Shown: in pieces, positions 52,434 through 60,920 of the stretch
Layout: each line of letters starts with the position of its first letter
How positions within the stretch are numbered: position 1 is the stretch's first letter
Assembly: GCF_017963645.1 (NCBI RefSeq)
Contig: NZ_JAGMWN010000001.1
Coordinates: 434,001-498,000 of the forward strand
Length of the DNA stretch: 64,000 nucleotides
From: Marivibrio halodurans
GTDB taxonomy: Bacteria; Pseudomonadota; Alphaproteobacteria; UBA8366; Aestuariispiraceae
Direction of reading: 5' to 3'
Notes under the pieces: generated by a model
Told to the model about the DNA's origin: nothing
Databases searched by the model: none
The model's input: the letters and a program-made list of their open reading frames with translations, nothing else
Position numbers and translations under genes: made by a program

Positions 52434-54014
52434 CTAATGCGCGCCCACCCCACCGCCCGGCGCGGGCTTCGCGAACAGGAAGACAAGCGGCACCGCCAGC
52501 AAGAAGGCGGCCGCCATCATCAGGAACACATCGTTCCAGGCCATGACGGTCGCCTGTTGGCCGACATCCTGGGCCAGCACCTGCATCGCGGCCGCGTGCG
52601 GGTCGCCGACCGCGGGGTTCCGCGCGAACATCTCCGTCAGGCGATCGATATGCGCGCCCGTCCTCTGGCCGTCCGCGCCCAGGGATTCCGCCATCCACCA
52701 ATAGTGCCGGTCATAACGCCCATCCCATTCGGTGTTGATCAGCGCCAACCCGACGGCGCCCCCCATGTTGCGGAAGACGTTGAAGAGGCCGCTGCCCGCG
52801 CTGACACGATCCATCGGCAGGGTGCCGAGCGCCGTCGCCGTGATCGGCACGATGCATAGGATCAATCCACTGCCGCGCACCACCTGGGCCCAGAACAGCT
52901 CGTCGAAGGAAACGTCGGCGGTCATGCCGCTATTCAGGTACAGGCCGAGCGCCACCATCGGAAAACCGATGGCGAGCAATATCCGGGGATCGACCGCCCG
53001 GGCGAGCCGCCCGGCGATCGGCGCGGTCAGGAACATCGCCGCCCCGGTGACGAACATCACCTCCCCCACCTGAAGGGAGTTATAGCCCCGCACCTGGAAG
53101 AGCAGCTGGGGCAGGATATAGCTCTGCCCATAAAGGCACATGCCCAACACGAAGGTCAGGATGCAGCCGACGGTGAAATTGCGGTTCCGGAAGGTGCGCA
53201 GGTCCAGCACCGGATCCGCGATGGTCAATTCCCGCCAGAGCAACAGGATCGCCGAGAGGCCGGAGACCAGCGCGAAGAAAAGGATCGTGTCGTCGGCGAA
53301 CCAATCCTCGCGCGGGCCCTCGTCCAGCACGAATTCGAGCGCGCCGAGGAACCCGCCGGTCAGCGCGATGCCGATGATATCGATCCGGCGGAACAGGGAC
53401 GGCCGTGCCCGATCGATATCCACCACCAGCGGCACGGCCAGGGTGACGAGAACGCCGGGCACCAGATTGATCAGGAACAGCCACTCCCAGGAGAAATACT
53501 CGGTGATATAGCCGCCGAGCGTCGGGCCGATCGCCGGGGCCATGGTCGCGGTCAGGCCGATTACCACGGTCCCGACCATCTGGCGTTCCGGGGGGAAGAG
53601 CTTGTAATTGGCCGCGAACACGGTCGGAATCATTGCCCCGCCGACGAAGCCCTGAATCGCGCGGAACAGGATCAGCGATTCGATGTTCCAGGAGAGCGCG
53701 CACAACGCGCTGGTCACCGTGAACCCGGCGGAGGAGGCGACGAACAGCCAGCGCGACGACATGACCCGCGCCAACCAGCCGGACAGCGGGATCATGACCA
53801 CCTCCGCCACCAGATAGGCGGTCTGGACCCAGGTGATCTGATCGCGCGAGGCGGAGACGCCCGCCTGAATCTGCGGCAACGAACTGGCGACGATCTGAAT
53901 ATCCAGGATCGCCATGAACATGCCCAGCACCATCAGGAAGAAGCCGAAGACACCGCCCCGGGGGGTGAAACCCTCCGCGCCGTCCCGACCTTCCCCGCCC
54001 GTGGTCTCGGTCAC
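52434..54014 (-). CDS. emrB: EmrB/QacA-type (DHA2) multidrug efflux MFS transporter
   Basis: A 526-residue inner-membrane protein with 14 TM segments. Family motifs are FMAILDIQIVASSLPQI (D1 motif), WVQTAYLVAEVVMIPLSGWL, GGAMIPTVFAANYKLFPPER (motif C region) and a long periplasmic loop near the C-terminus. Its ATG overlaps the emrA stop (ATGA). With the adaptor EmrA and an outer-membrane channel it expels hydrophobic drugs or uncouplers. No channel gene is adjacent, so TolC is presumably encoded elsewhere. Confidence 0.92.
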   Translation of the reverse strand: MTETTGGEGRDGAEGFTPRGGVFGFFLMVLGMFMAILDIQIVASSLPQIQAGVSASRDQITWVQTAYLVAEVVMIPLSGWLARVMSSRWLFVASSAGFTVTSALCALSWNIESLILFRAIQGFVGGAMIPTVFAANYKLFPPERQMVGTVVIGLTATMAPAIGPTLGGYITEYFSWEWLFLINLVPGVLVTLAVPLVVDIDRARPSLFRRIDIIGIALTGGFLGALEFVLDEGPREDWFADDTILFFALVSGLSAILLLWRELTIADPVLDLRTFRNRNFTVGCILTFVLGMCLYGQSYILPQLLFQVRGYNSLQVGEVMFVTGAAMFLTAPIAGRLARAVDPRILLAIGFPMVALGLYLNSGMTADVSFDELFWAQVVRGSGLILCIVPITATALGTLPMDRVSAGSGLFNVFRNMGGAVGLALINTEWDGRYDRHYWWMAESLGADGQRTGAHIDRLTEMFARNPAVGDPHAAAMQVLAQDVGQQATVMAWNDVFLMMAAAFLLAVPLVFLFAKPAPGGGVGAH

Positions 54015-55114
54015 GACGCGTCCCCATCCGTCCGGATGATGACGATCGCGGAACTTCCCGGACGCGGGGACAGACCGTTCGGGAACGCCTCGTCGAAACG
54101 GAGTCTGACCGGCACCCGTTGCACGATCTTGGTGAAATTGCCGGTCGCGTTCTGCGGCGGAAGCAACGCGAATTCAGAGCCCGTGGCAGGCGCGAGGCTG
54201 GCGATATGCCCCCGGAAGTGCCGCCCGCCGAACATGTCGAGCGCGATGTCCGCGTCCATCCCCTCCCGGAAATGCTCGATCTGGGTCTCCTTGAAATTAG
54301 CGACTACATAGAAATCGTCGCGGGGCACGATGCTGAGGAGACGCGTGCCCGACGCCACGGTTTCCCCCGCCTCGATCTCCCGATTGCCGACGGTGCCGGC
54401 GCGTGGCGCGCGGATCACGGTGCGGTCCAGGTTCGTCTCGGCGGCGGTGCGGTCGGCGCGGGCGCTTTCCAGCTCGCCCAGGCGCTGCTTGCGCTGAGCG
54501 GCGAGAACCGCGAGTTCGTTGCGATCCCCCTCCAACGTCGCGCGCGCCTTGTCGCGCGTGGCCGTGGCCGTGCGATAGGCATTGCGCGCCTCGTCGAGGG
54601 AACGCGCGGTCGTCGCCCCCTTTGCCACCAGCGCCTTTTTGCGATCCAGATCCTTGCGCGCGAATTCCAGATTCGCGCTCGCGGTCGCCAAATCGGCCTC
54701 GCCCGCCTCGATGCGGCGGGCTTGAAGGTTCCGGTTGGCGGCGATGGTCTCTATCGCCGCCCGGGCGACATCGATCCGTGCCTCGGCGCTTCGAAGCGCC
54801 GCGCGATAGTCCCGGTCGTCGAGACGAACGAGCACCGCGCCCTTCTCCACATATTGGTTATCCTCGACGGATACCGTGGTGACGGTGCCCGATACCTCGG
54901 CCGACAGATTGACGATATCCGCCTTTACATAGGCATCGTCCGTGTCCTCCACGAAACGGTCGACGGTCCACCATTGATGGCCGAAATATCCACCCCCGAC
55001 GACCACCGCCCCGACAAGCAGCGCCAGCATCACCTTCTTGCGCCAGCCGGTACGCGCCCGCGCGGGCTCCGAAGCGGCGGATCCGCCCCGGTCCTTAGAT
55101 TCCGTCATAGTCAT
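54011..55114 (-). CDS. emrA: EmrA/HlyD-family membrane fusion protein
   Basis: A 367-residue periplasmic adaptor. One N-terminal TM (VMLALLVGAVVVGGGYFGHQ) is followed by DTDDAYVKADIVNLSAEVSG, the first half of the lipoyl domain, and a long alpha-helical hairpin (about 90-220). The second lipoyl half is TVIRAPRAGTVGNREIEAGE; the beta-barrel has YVVANFKETQIEHF and MDADIALD. ATG 55114 has GGAG 6 bases upstream; an ATG two codons later is possible. Translationally coupled to emrB and controlled by the divergent TetR gene. Confidence 0.92.
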   Translation of the reverse strand: MTMTESKDRGGSAASEPARARTGWRKKVMLALLVGAVVVGGGYFGHQWWTVDRFVEDTDDAYVKADIVNLSAEVSGTVTTVSVEDNQYVEKGAVLVRLDDRDYRAALRSAEARIDVARAAIETIAANRNLQARRIEAGEADLATASANLEFARKDLDRKKALVAKGATTARSLDEARNAYRTATATRDKARATLEGDRNELAVLAAQRKQRLGELESARADRTAAETNLDRTVIRAPRAGTVGNREIEAGETVASGTRLLSIVPRDDFYVVANFKETQIEHFREGMDADIALDMFGGRHFRGHIASLAPATGSEFALLPPQNATGNFTKIVQRVPVRLRFDEAFPNGLSPRPGSSAIVIIRTDGDAS

Positions 55115-55131
55115 GCGCACTCCATGAGAGG

Positions 55132-55155
55132 AAACTAAACTGAACGGTTTAGTTT
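55132..55155. promoter_or_regulatory. TetR-type operator between emrA and the tetR-family gene
   Basis: AAACTAAAC (55132-55140) and GTTTAGTTT (55147-55155) are perfect inverted 9-mers with a 6-nt centre. The site lies 17 bases from the emrA start and in the shared promoter area, the normal place for control of both genes by the neighbouring TetR-family protein. Confidence 0.85.
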
Positions 55156-55231
55156 TTTGTTGTATCTGGGCGACACCACGCATATGTCAAGCGCATCGAC
55201 GCAAGAAACGCATAGGGAGAACGACGCGAAC

Positions 55232-55855
55232 ATGCCCCCCCAGGACCGTGCGACCAGCAAGCAGGCGCAGATTCTCGAAGGCGCGCGGGGGGCCTTCACG
55301 ACCTCCGGCTACGAAGGGACCAGCGTCGACGAGATCGCTCAGCGCGCGGGCGTCTCCAAAGCGACAGTCTATAAGCACTTCGCCGACAAGAAGGATGTCT
55401 TCCTCGCCTTCGTGCGCTGCGAATGCACACGCCACGCCGCGCAAACCTTCGACACCCCTCCTTCCGAGGGCGATATCCGCACGATCCTGATCGGCATAGC
55501 GAACAGCTACCTGCACTTGATCCTTTCGAATCACGCCCAGGCCGTCTTTCGTATCGTCGTGGCGGAATCCCAACGCTTCCCGGAAATCGGCCGCGCGTTC
55601 CAGGAAGCGGGCCCCGAGACGGGCCGCCGCCGCCTGGAACGCATTCTCGCGGGCGGCGTCGCGCGCGGCGAACTCATGATCGACGACACGGACCTCGCGG
55701 CGCGCCAGTTCCTCGAACTCTGCAAGGCCGATCTGTTCTACGAACGGCTCTATGGCGGGCGGACCGAACCAACGGCGACGGAACGCGACGTCCATGCGCG
55801 TAAGACGGTGGACATGTTCCTTCGCGCATACGGCACTCCCACCCCCCGCGCCTGA
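55232..55855 (+). CDS. TetR/AcrR-family regulator of the emrAB operon
   Basis: A 207-residue repressor. The HTH is QAQILEGARGAFTTSGYEGT, then SVDEIAQRAGVSKATVYKHF; the C-terminal ligand domain resembles AefR/TetR_C group sequences (AVFRIVVAESQRFPEIGRAF). ATG 55232 with GGGAGA about 12 bases upstream is chosen. An in-frame ATG at 55184 (no Shine-Dalgarno) would add 16 residues and bring the start closer to the operator. It should repress emrAB until a drug-like ligand binds. Confidence 0.85.
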   Translation: MPPQDRATSKQAQILEGARGAFTTSGYEGTSVDEIAQRAGVSKATVYKHFADKKDVFLAFVRCECTRHAAQTFDTPPSEGDIRTILIGIANSYLHLILSNHAQAVFRIVVAESQRFPEIGRAFQEAGPETGRRRLERILAGGVARGELMIDDTDLAARQFLELCKADLFYERLYGGRTEPTATERDVHARKTVDMFLRAYGTPTPRA

Positions 55856-56026
55856 CCTCCCCTTACCTCTCCACCCCCCCCCTTCGTCAGCACGAGGCGG
55901 GGCGGGGCGAAGCGGAACGACCCGCCACGACGGCGATGAATCATCCACACCCTTAAAAGCGGGCGGATTTTTCCTGAAGTTCTCGGAATGCGTGTCTCTT
56001 AGTCTTTGGAATCAAACATAATTTTT

Positions 56027-56053
56027 TGCAAGTGATTCTCAGAATCAATTGCA
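56027..56053. promoter_or_regulatory. Fur-type iron box upstream of the TonB receptor
   Basis: A 27-bp near-perfect palindrome: TGCAA, GTGATTCT, central C, AGAATCAAT, TGCA. Only one symmetric pair mismatches. The inner TGATTCT-C-AGAATCA closely resembles alphaproteobacterial Fur sites. It lies 80 bp before the receptor ATG, suggesting iron-repressed expression of the receptor and the PepSY gene. Confidence 0.8.
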
Positions 56054-56133
56054 TTACGCCGAACCCTGCTCTACGACTCCGGTCGAACGCGCCCCGGGAG
56101 GGGGACCACGGACGAATTCGCAGGAGAAATACG

Positions 56134-58083
56134 ATGCACAGAAAGGCGCTTCTGGCCGCCGGATGCGCGGTCATGGCGTTGACGGGCATGCCGCAGGGGA
56201 GCAAGGCGGCCGAACCGATGAAACTCGATCCCGTCATCGTCGAAGGCGGTAATTCCCATTCCTCCCAGCGGCTGCGCCGCGACGTGGAGGCGGGCATGAA
56301 CGCCAACCGCACCAATTCCTACATCGACGGATCGGTGCTGCAGAACATCAACCCGGTCAATTCCGGCGACGCCCTGCGCTATAACGTGCCGGGCCTGATC
56401 AACCAGCCCTTCAACGGGGACCGTTTCGGTGGCGGGCAGAAGATCCGGACCTTCGGCGATTTCGGCGCCGCCCAGTCGATCGACGGCATGCCGGCTTTCC
56501 AGATGCAGGGCCAGGAAGGCGGCGGCTACAGCAACACGCTGATCCCGACCATCGCGATCGACCAGATCGGCGTCATGAAGGGCAGCCGCGGCGTGGGATA
56601 TGGCGACGGCACGGATGGCGGCGTCATCGACACGACCATCAAGTCGGGCCGCGACTATACCGACCACCAGGCCGTCAGCCTCGACCTGAACACCGCGCGC
56701 GAGGCATTGACCCAGGTGGAAGCCGCGGATCATTCCGGTAAGTGGGACTACTACGCCGCCGGCAGCTTCCTCTATGGCGACTATAACGGCGACCCGGACA
56801 TTCTCGAGCAACAATCGGTCAAGGGCGGACTCGGCAAGGTCGGCTATAACTTCAGCGACGACACCCGCTTCGAGTTCCTTGGCATCTACGACCGCAGCGA
56901 TCCCCGCATCTATCGCAACAATGCGATCAACCAGATCACGACCTCGACCTTCTATGGCGCGGCGACGCTCGACCATCAATATGACGAGAACAACAGCGGC
57001 CGGGTCGGCGTGATCTTCGAGGAGGGCGATTCCGCCTGGCCCGGGCGTAATCGCGATCGCGGCATCTCGAACCAGATCCTGTTCGGCAAGCATTACCTGT
57101 CGCGCCAACTCACCGACGGCGTTTCCTATGACGGGTCGATCGGCGGCGAAGTTCGCAAGACCAACTCGACCCGCGACGAGATGTGGGACAACACCTTCGT
57201 CGACTACGCGGCGATTTCCGAGAATGCCTTCCACATTGGCGACAACCTGATCGTGAATGGCGGGCTTCGCGTCACGAAGTTCAACAACGAGATCGTGCTG
57301 AACGGCGTGGAGCAGCCGGACAATCTGGCGGAGGACACGGTCTTCTCCTATGAAGGCGGCGCCTCCTACGACTTGCCGACCCAAACACAGATCCGGGCCA
57401 GCTATGCCACCGGCTATAACCGGTTCTTCAACAAGTACGGCAATTTCGGCACGGACGCGCTGAACCCGGCCGGCGCGGGCGACGAAATCGTCGAATCCCG
57501 CACCATCGAGGCCGGCGTGAACCAAGGCTGGAACGGCGGCTATGTCGATCTGGCGATCTACAATGTCGTGCAGGACAATGTCCCGCGGCGAAACGGCGGC
57601 GCCATCGAGAGTATCGAGGTCGATCAGTCCGGCATCGAGATGGAATTCTTCCATCGCCTGACCGAGGATCTCGCCGCCTCCGCCAGCTACATGCACATCC
57701 TCGACGTGCAGGCGACGCGCGCGAACGGCCAGGAGATGAACTCCAACATCTTCTGGGCGGGCCAGACGGCCTCCGTGCCGAAGGACCAGATGTCCATCCG
57801 TCTCGACTATGCCTTGACGCAGGAGGTCGACATCTGGGGCATGGCCTTCTATTCCACGGGATACGAGGAAGTCGACGCGAACGGCAACACGACCGAACGC
57901 GAGGACTATAACCGTATCGACCTGGGCGCGGCCTGGGCGCCGGTGGAGGATTGGAGCTTCCGCTTCCGCGCCGAGAACATCACCGACGAGCGTGGCTTCG
58001 GCCAGGCGGTGCAGGGCACCTATGTCGATACGGACGGCAATCTCGGCCGGGTGTTCTGGGTCGGGGTGGATCACACCTTCTAG
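56134..58083 (+). CDS. TonB-dependent outer membrane receptor (siderophore/iron type)
   Basis: A 649-residue outer-membrane protein. The signal peptide runs MHRKALLAAGCAVMALTGMP to about SKA, then MKLDPVIVEG (TonB-box region). The plug domain has NSGDALRYNVPGLINQPFNG, IRTFGDFGAAQSIDGMPAF and GVMKGSRGVGYGDGTDGGVI. The beta-barrel ends in FWVGVDHTF with the C-terminal Phe needed for membrane insertion. AGGAGA precedes ATG 56134. A Fur-like box upstream and a PepSY-TM gene downstream indicate ferric-siderophore or heme uptake; the ligand is not deducible. Confidence 0.9.
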   Translation: MHRKALLAAGCAVMALTGMPQGSKAAEPMKLDPVIVEGGNSHSSQRLRRDVEAGMNANRTNSYIDGSVLQNINPVNSGDALRYNVPGLINQPFNGDRFGGGQKIRTFGDFGAAQSIDGMPAFQMQGQEGGGYSNTLIPTIAIDQIGVMKGSRGVGYGDGTDGGVIDTTIKSGRDYTDHQAVSLDLNTAREALTQVEAADHSGKWDYYAAGSFLYGDYNGDPDILEQQSVKGGLGKVGYNFSDDTRFEFLGIYDRSDPRIYRNNAINQITTSTFYGAATLDHQYDENNSGRVGVIFEEGDSAWPGRNRDRGISNQILFGKHYLSRQLTDGVSYDGSIGGEVRKTNSTRDEMWDNTFVDYAAISENAFHIGDNLIVNGGLRVTKFNNEIVLNGVEQPDNLAEDTVFSYEGGASYDLPTQTQIRASYATGYNRFFNKYGNFGTDALNPAGAGDEIVESRTIEAGVNQGWNGGYVDLAIYNVVQDNVPRRNGGAIESIEVDQSGIEMEFFHRLTEDLAASASYMHILDVQATRANGQEMNSNIFWAGQTASVPKDQMSIRLDYALTQEVDIWGMAFYSTGYEEVDANGNTTEREDYNRIDLGAAWAPVEDWSFRFRAENITDERGFGQAVQGTYVDTDGNLGRVFWVGVDHTF

Positions 58084-58162
58084 GCATCGCGTCCGATAGA
58101 AGGGAACCTTCCCAAGGGGAAGATATTCCGCCGATGAGGCCGGCGGGCGAGGGGCTGGAGAC

Positions 58163-59299
58163 ATGCACTATAACTGGCTTAGAAAGCTGCATCTCTGGCT
58201 CTCGCTCGCCGCCGCCTTGCCGCTCGTCATCCTGAGCCTGACCGGCGCGCTGCTGGTCTATGGCCATGAATTGCAGGAAATGCTCCAACCCGAGCTATGG
58301 ACGGTCGAGCGTCCGACGCCCGACGCGGAGCCCCTGCCCTATTCCACCCTGATCGAACGGATCGCCGAGCAGAAGCCCGACGTCCGCGTCTGGTCCTTCG
58401 GTATCGGCGAGGATGGGGCCCGGGGCGAGGGCGGGTCGGACAAGGCCTGGACCCTATGGCTTGGCGGCGGGGCCGGAATATTGAACCTCGATCCCTATAC
58501 GGGTCGCATCCTCGACCACTACAAGGGCGACGAGACCCCCTATGATTTCGTGCGCGCGATCCACCGGCGCTGGCTGACCAGCGACGGGACGGTGACGCCC
58601 ATCGCGCGCAACATCATCTCCGCCGTGTCGGTCCTGCTCATCGTCCAGATGATCGTCGGGCTCTTCATGTGGTTGTTGCCGGCCAAGCGGCTCAGCCGGT
58701 TGAAGGTCGATTTCAAGCGCTCGACACGCATCGTCGTCCTGCGTCTGCACCAATTGACCGGCGTGGTCACGGCCCTGATCCTGGTCACCGTCGCCTTCAC
58801 CGGCATGGCGCTCTATTGGCACGGTCCGATGGAGGCCGTCGTCGAATTCACCACCGGCCAGGAAGTGACCACCCCGTCGGAACCGCAGCTTCCACCCAAT
58901 CGGATGGAAGTTCACGACATCGACGCCGCCGTCGCGGCCGGCCAAGCGGCCTTTCCCGAGGCGAAGCTGCTGCATTTCCGCGCCCCGCAGCCGGGTAAGC
59001 CACTTTCCATGGGTTTCCAACAACCGGGCCATCTGGTGCCGAGCCAAGTGTGGGTCGGCGGCGATCCGCCGCGCGTGCTCGGCACCGACGACGCGGCCGA
59101 CCTCAACGCCGTCACCTGGTTCTGGCGCGCGAAGTATTGGATCCACATGGGCGATTTCGCGGGGCCGATCGTCCGCGCGCTCTGGGTTATCGTGGCCCTG
59201 CTGCCCACCGCCTATGTCGTCAGCGGCCTTTGGCTCTGGCTCGACCGGCGCGGTCGTCGGCGCGCGCGTCAGTCACGGGCCGCACCCGCGCGGGCCTGA
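58163..59299 (+). CDS. PepSY-associated TM (iron-regulated) membrane protein
   Basis: A 378-residue protein with four main TM helices and a periplasmic PepSY region. It begins WLRKLHLWLSLAAALPLVIL, includes RAIHRRWLTSDGTVTPIARN, LHQLTGVVTALILVTVAFTG and ends VSGLWLWLDRRGRRRARQ. Paired histidines in helices (KLHLW, AIHRRW, RLHQLTG) resemble the heme/ferric-reductase type PiuB family that accompanies TonB receptors. It lies 79 bp after the receptor, and reduction of imported ferric complexes at the inner membrane is inferred. Confidence 0.87.
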   Translation: MHYNWLRKLHLWLSLAAALPLVILSLTGALLVYGHELQEMLQPELWTVERPTPDAEPLPYSTLIERIAEQKPDVRVWSFGIGEDGARGEGGSDKAWTLWLGGGAGILNLDPYTGRILDHYKGDETPYDFVRAIHRRWLTSDGTVTPIARNIISAVSVLLIVQMIVGLFMWLLPAKRLSRLKVDFKRSTRIVVLRLHQLTGVVTALILVTVAFTGMALYWHGPMEAVVEFTTGQEVTTPSEPQLPPNRMEVHDIDAAVAAGQAAFPEAKLLHFRAPQPGKPLSMGFQQPGHLVPSQVWVGGDPPRVLGTDDAADLNAVTWFWRAKYWIHMGDFAGPIVRALWVIVALLPTAYVVSGLWLWLDRRGRRRARQSRAAPARA

Positions 59300-59325
59300 G
59301 CCCCGCCCCGCCCCCTATCGCTCCA

Positions 59326-60237
59326 TCAAGCGGCGGACCCGGTGGTCGCCGAAATCCGGCGCCCCGTGGCGCAATAACCGTCGAGCCAATCCGTGCGCCC
59401 CGCCTCCGCCGACCAGAGGATGGGAAAGAAACTCTCGTCCAGTGCCGGGTCGCCGACACGTTGATAACGTCGATAAATATAGCCGCCAGGCCGGTCACTG
59501 AACCGCGCCGCAGCCGGGACTAAATGCAGGCCGATCGACCGACGCATGCGCTCTCCGCTCCGATTCGGGCCGGAGCCGTGCCAGATCTCCCCCGCATGGA
59601 AGACGACGGTGCCCGCGGGCACCTCGACCGGAACGGGCTCGGGCGGCACGATCCCGGCGGATTCCGCCGCCGCGCGCATCTGGGCGCGATAATCCGCCTC
59701 GCCGTGGAACGCCTCCGGCAAGGGGCTAAGCGGCCAGAGATGGGAGCCCGGCACATATTCGATCGTCCCCGCCTCCCGGCTGGTATCGTCCAATGTCACC
59801 CAGCAGGTGACCGTCCGCGCGGGCTCCAGGAAATCCATGAAGGAGGAATCCTGATGATGGGCGATCGCCTTGGTGCCGGGCGGCTTCCACCAGATCGTAT
59901 CCTGTCCCAGACGCGCGCCGGACCAGCCCGTGAGAACCGCGGCCGCCCGGCCCACATCCTCCGACAGGGCGAGCCCGGCCACCGTCAAGTCCGCCTTCCA
60001 GGCATTCGCCATGTGGCGCGTGACGTCGGGCAGGCTCATCCCCTCGCGCCAGTACCATTCGTCGGGATAGACGCCGGTATCGAAGCGCCCCGCGAAAAGC
60101 CTTGGGAACCGTTCGCGCAGCGCGGCGATCCGCTCCCCTGCCAGAACCCGCTCCAGGATCAGGAAGCCGTCGCGCCGAAATCGCGCGATATCGTCCGGTC
60201 CGATCGCCGATAGCCGGGGAATATCAAACACCGCCAT
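59326..60237 (-). CDS. Phytanoyl-CoA dioxygenase (PhyH) family oxygenase
   Basis: A 303-residue Fe(II)/2-oxoglutarate dioxygenase. The facial triad is visible: HxD in IAHHQDSSFMDF and a distal His in VVFHAGEIWHGSGPNRSGER, with the 2-oxoglutarate-binding Arg in MRRSIGLHLVP. WVTLDDTSREAGTIEYVPGSH is a hallmark of the PhyH family (EctD, phytanoyl hydroxylases). ATG 60237 is chosen for its family-like N-terminus; ATG 60246 would add three residues. It is divergent from an Lrp-type gene that starts only 49 bp away, its likely regulator. Substrate unknown. Confidence 0.85.
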   Translation of the reverse strand: MAVFDIPRLSAIGPDDIARFRRDGFLILERVLAGERIAALRERFPRLFAGRFDTGVYPDEWYWREGMSLPDVTRHMANAWKADLTVAGLALSEDVGRAAAVLTGWSGARLGQDTIWWKPPGTKAIAHHQDSSFMDFLEPARTVTCWVTLDDTSREAGTIEYVPGSHLWPLSPLPEAFHGEADYRAQMRAAAESAGIVPPEPVPVEVPAGTVVFHAGEIWHGSGPNRSGERMRRSIGLHLVPAAARFSDRPGGYIYRRYQRVGDPALDESFFPILWSAEAGRTDWLDGYCATGRRISATTGSAA

Positions 60238-60286
60238 GCTCGCCATCCATCTGTTCAATTGGCTATATGATGATATTATCCTCGGC

Positions 60287-60799
60287 ATGAGTGGCGATCT
60301 AACGAATGAATTACGGAATCAATCCGGGATTCCCGAACTTGACCGAACCGATCTCGGTATTCTGCGCCTTTTACAGAAGGATGCGCGGTTATCGGTGAAG
60401 GAGATCGCGGCGCATGTGGGGTTGGCCCCCTCCACGACGCATGAACGGATCAGGCGCCTTCGCGAAGCGGGCGTGCTCGGCGACGCCCATGCGGAGGTCG
60501 ATCCGAAGGCGCTCGGCATCGGGCTAGAGGCTCTCTTCATGATCGAGTTGTCGAAGCATAAGCGCGGCACCGTCGACCGTTTCATGGACGATATCGTTCA
60601 GGTGCCTGAGGTTCGCTCGGCTTTCCTGGTCACGGGGCGCTACGATCTGGTGGTCCATGTAGTGGTACGCGACACGCGCCACCTGAAGGATCTGGCCCTC
60701 GACCAGTTCACCAGCCGCCCCGGCACCGCGCGGGTCGAAACCTCGATCATCTTCGACGCCCGTCAGCGCCACGAGTTGCCGGTTTTCGGCCGATCCTAG
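60287..60799 (+). CDS. Lrp/AsnC-family transcriptional regulator
   Basis: A 170-residue feast/famine regulator. The N-terminal HTH has LDRTDLGILRLLQKDARLSV, then KEIAAHVGLAPSTTHERIRRL; the RAM ligand domain has VRSAFLVTGRYDLVVHVVVRD. Lrp-type proteins bind amino acids and wrap DNA as octamers. The short, AT-rich 49-bp gap to the PhyH gene (with TATATGATGATATTATC) probably holds operators for both. ATG 60287 is the closest start to the HTH. Confidence 0.88.
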   Translation: MSGDLTNELRNQSGIPELDRTDLGILRLLQKDARLSVKEIAAHVGLAPSTTHERIRRLREAGVLGDAHAEVDPKALGIGLEALFMIELSKHKRGTVDRFMDDIVQVPEVRSAFLVTGRYDLVVHVVVRDTRHLKDLALDQFTSRPGTARVETSIIFDARQRHELPVFGRS

Positions 60800-60840
60800 A
60801 GAGATGGTAAAAGCGGGAACAGGCTGATATCCCTTCCATG

Positions 60841-60874
60841 AGGGCCGAATATCCGGGAGGGCCAAATATCCGGG
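60841..60874. repeat. 17-bp tandem direct repeat upstream of the P-type ATPase
   Basis: AGGGCCGAATATCCGGG (60841-60857) is followed at once by AGGGCCAAATATCCGGG (60858-60874), one mismatch. It lies 46 bp before the ATPase ATG. Tandem sites at 17-bp pitch may be regulator sites, though a local duplication is equally possible. Confidence 0.7.
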
Positions 60875-60920
60875 GCCTTCCGATCCGGCATATTATCAGA
60901 CGGATACGGACGATACGGGC

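Noticed and set aside
56071-58164. Long open frame antisense to the TonB receptor
   Set aside because: The sense strand has a signal peptide, plug and barrel signature; the antisense product has none.
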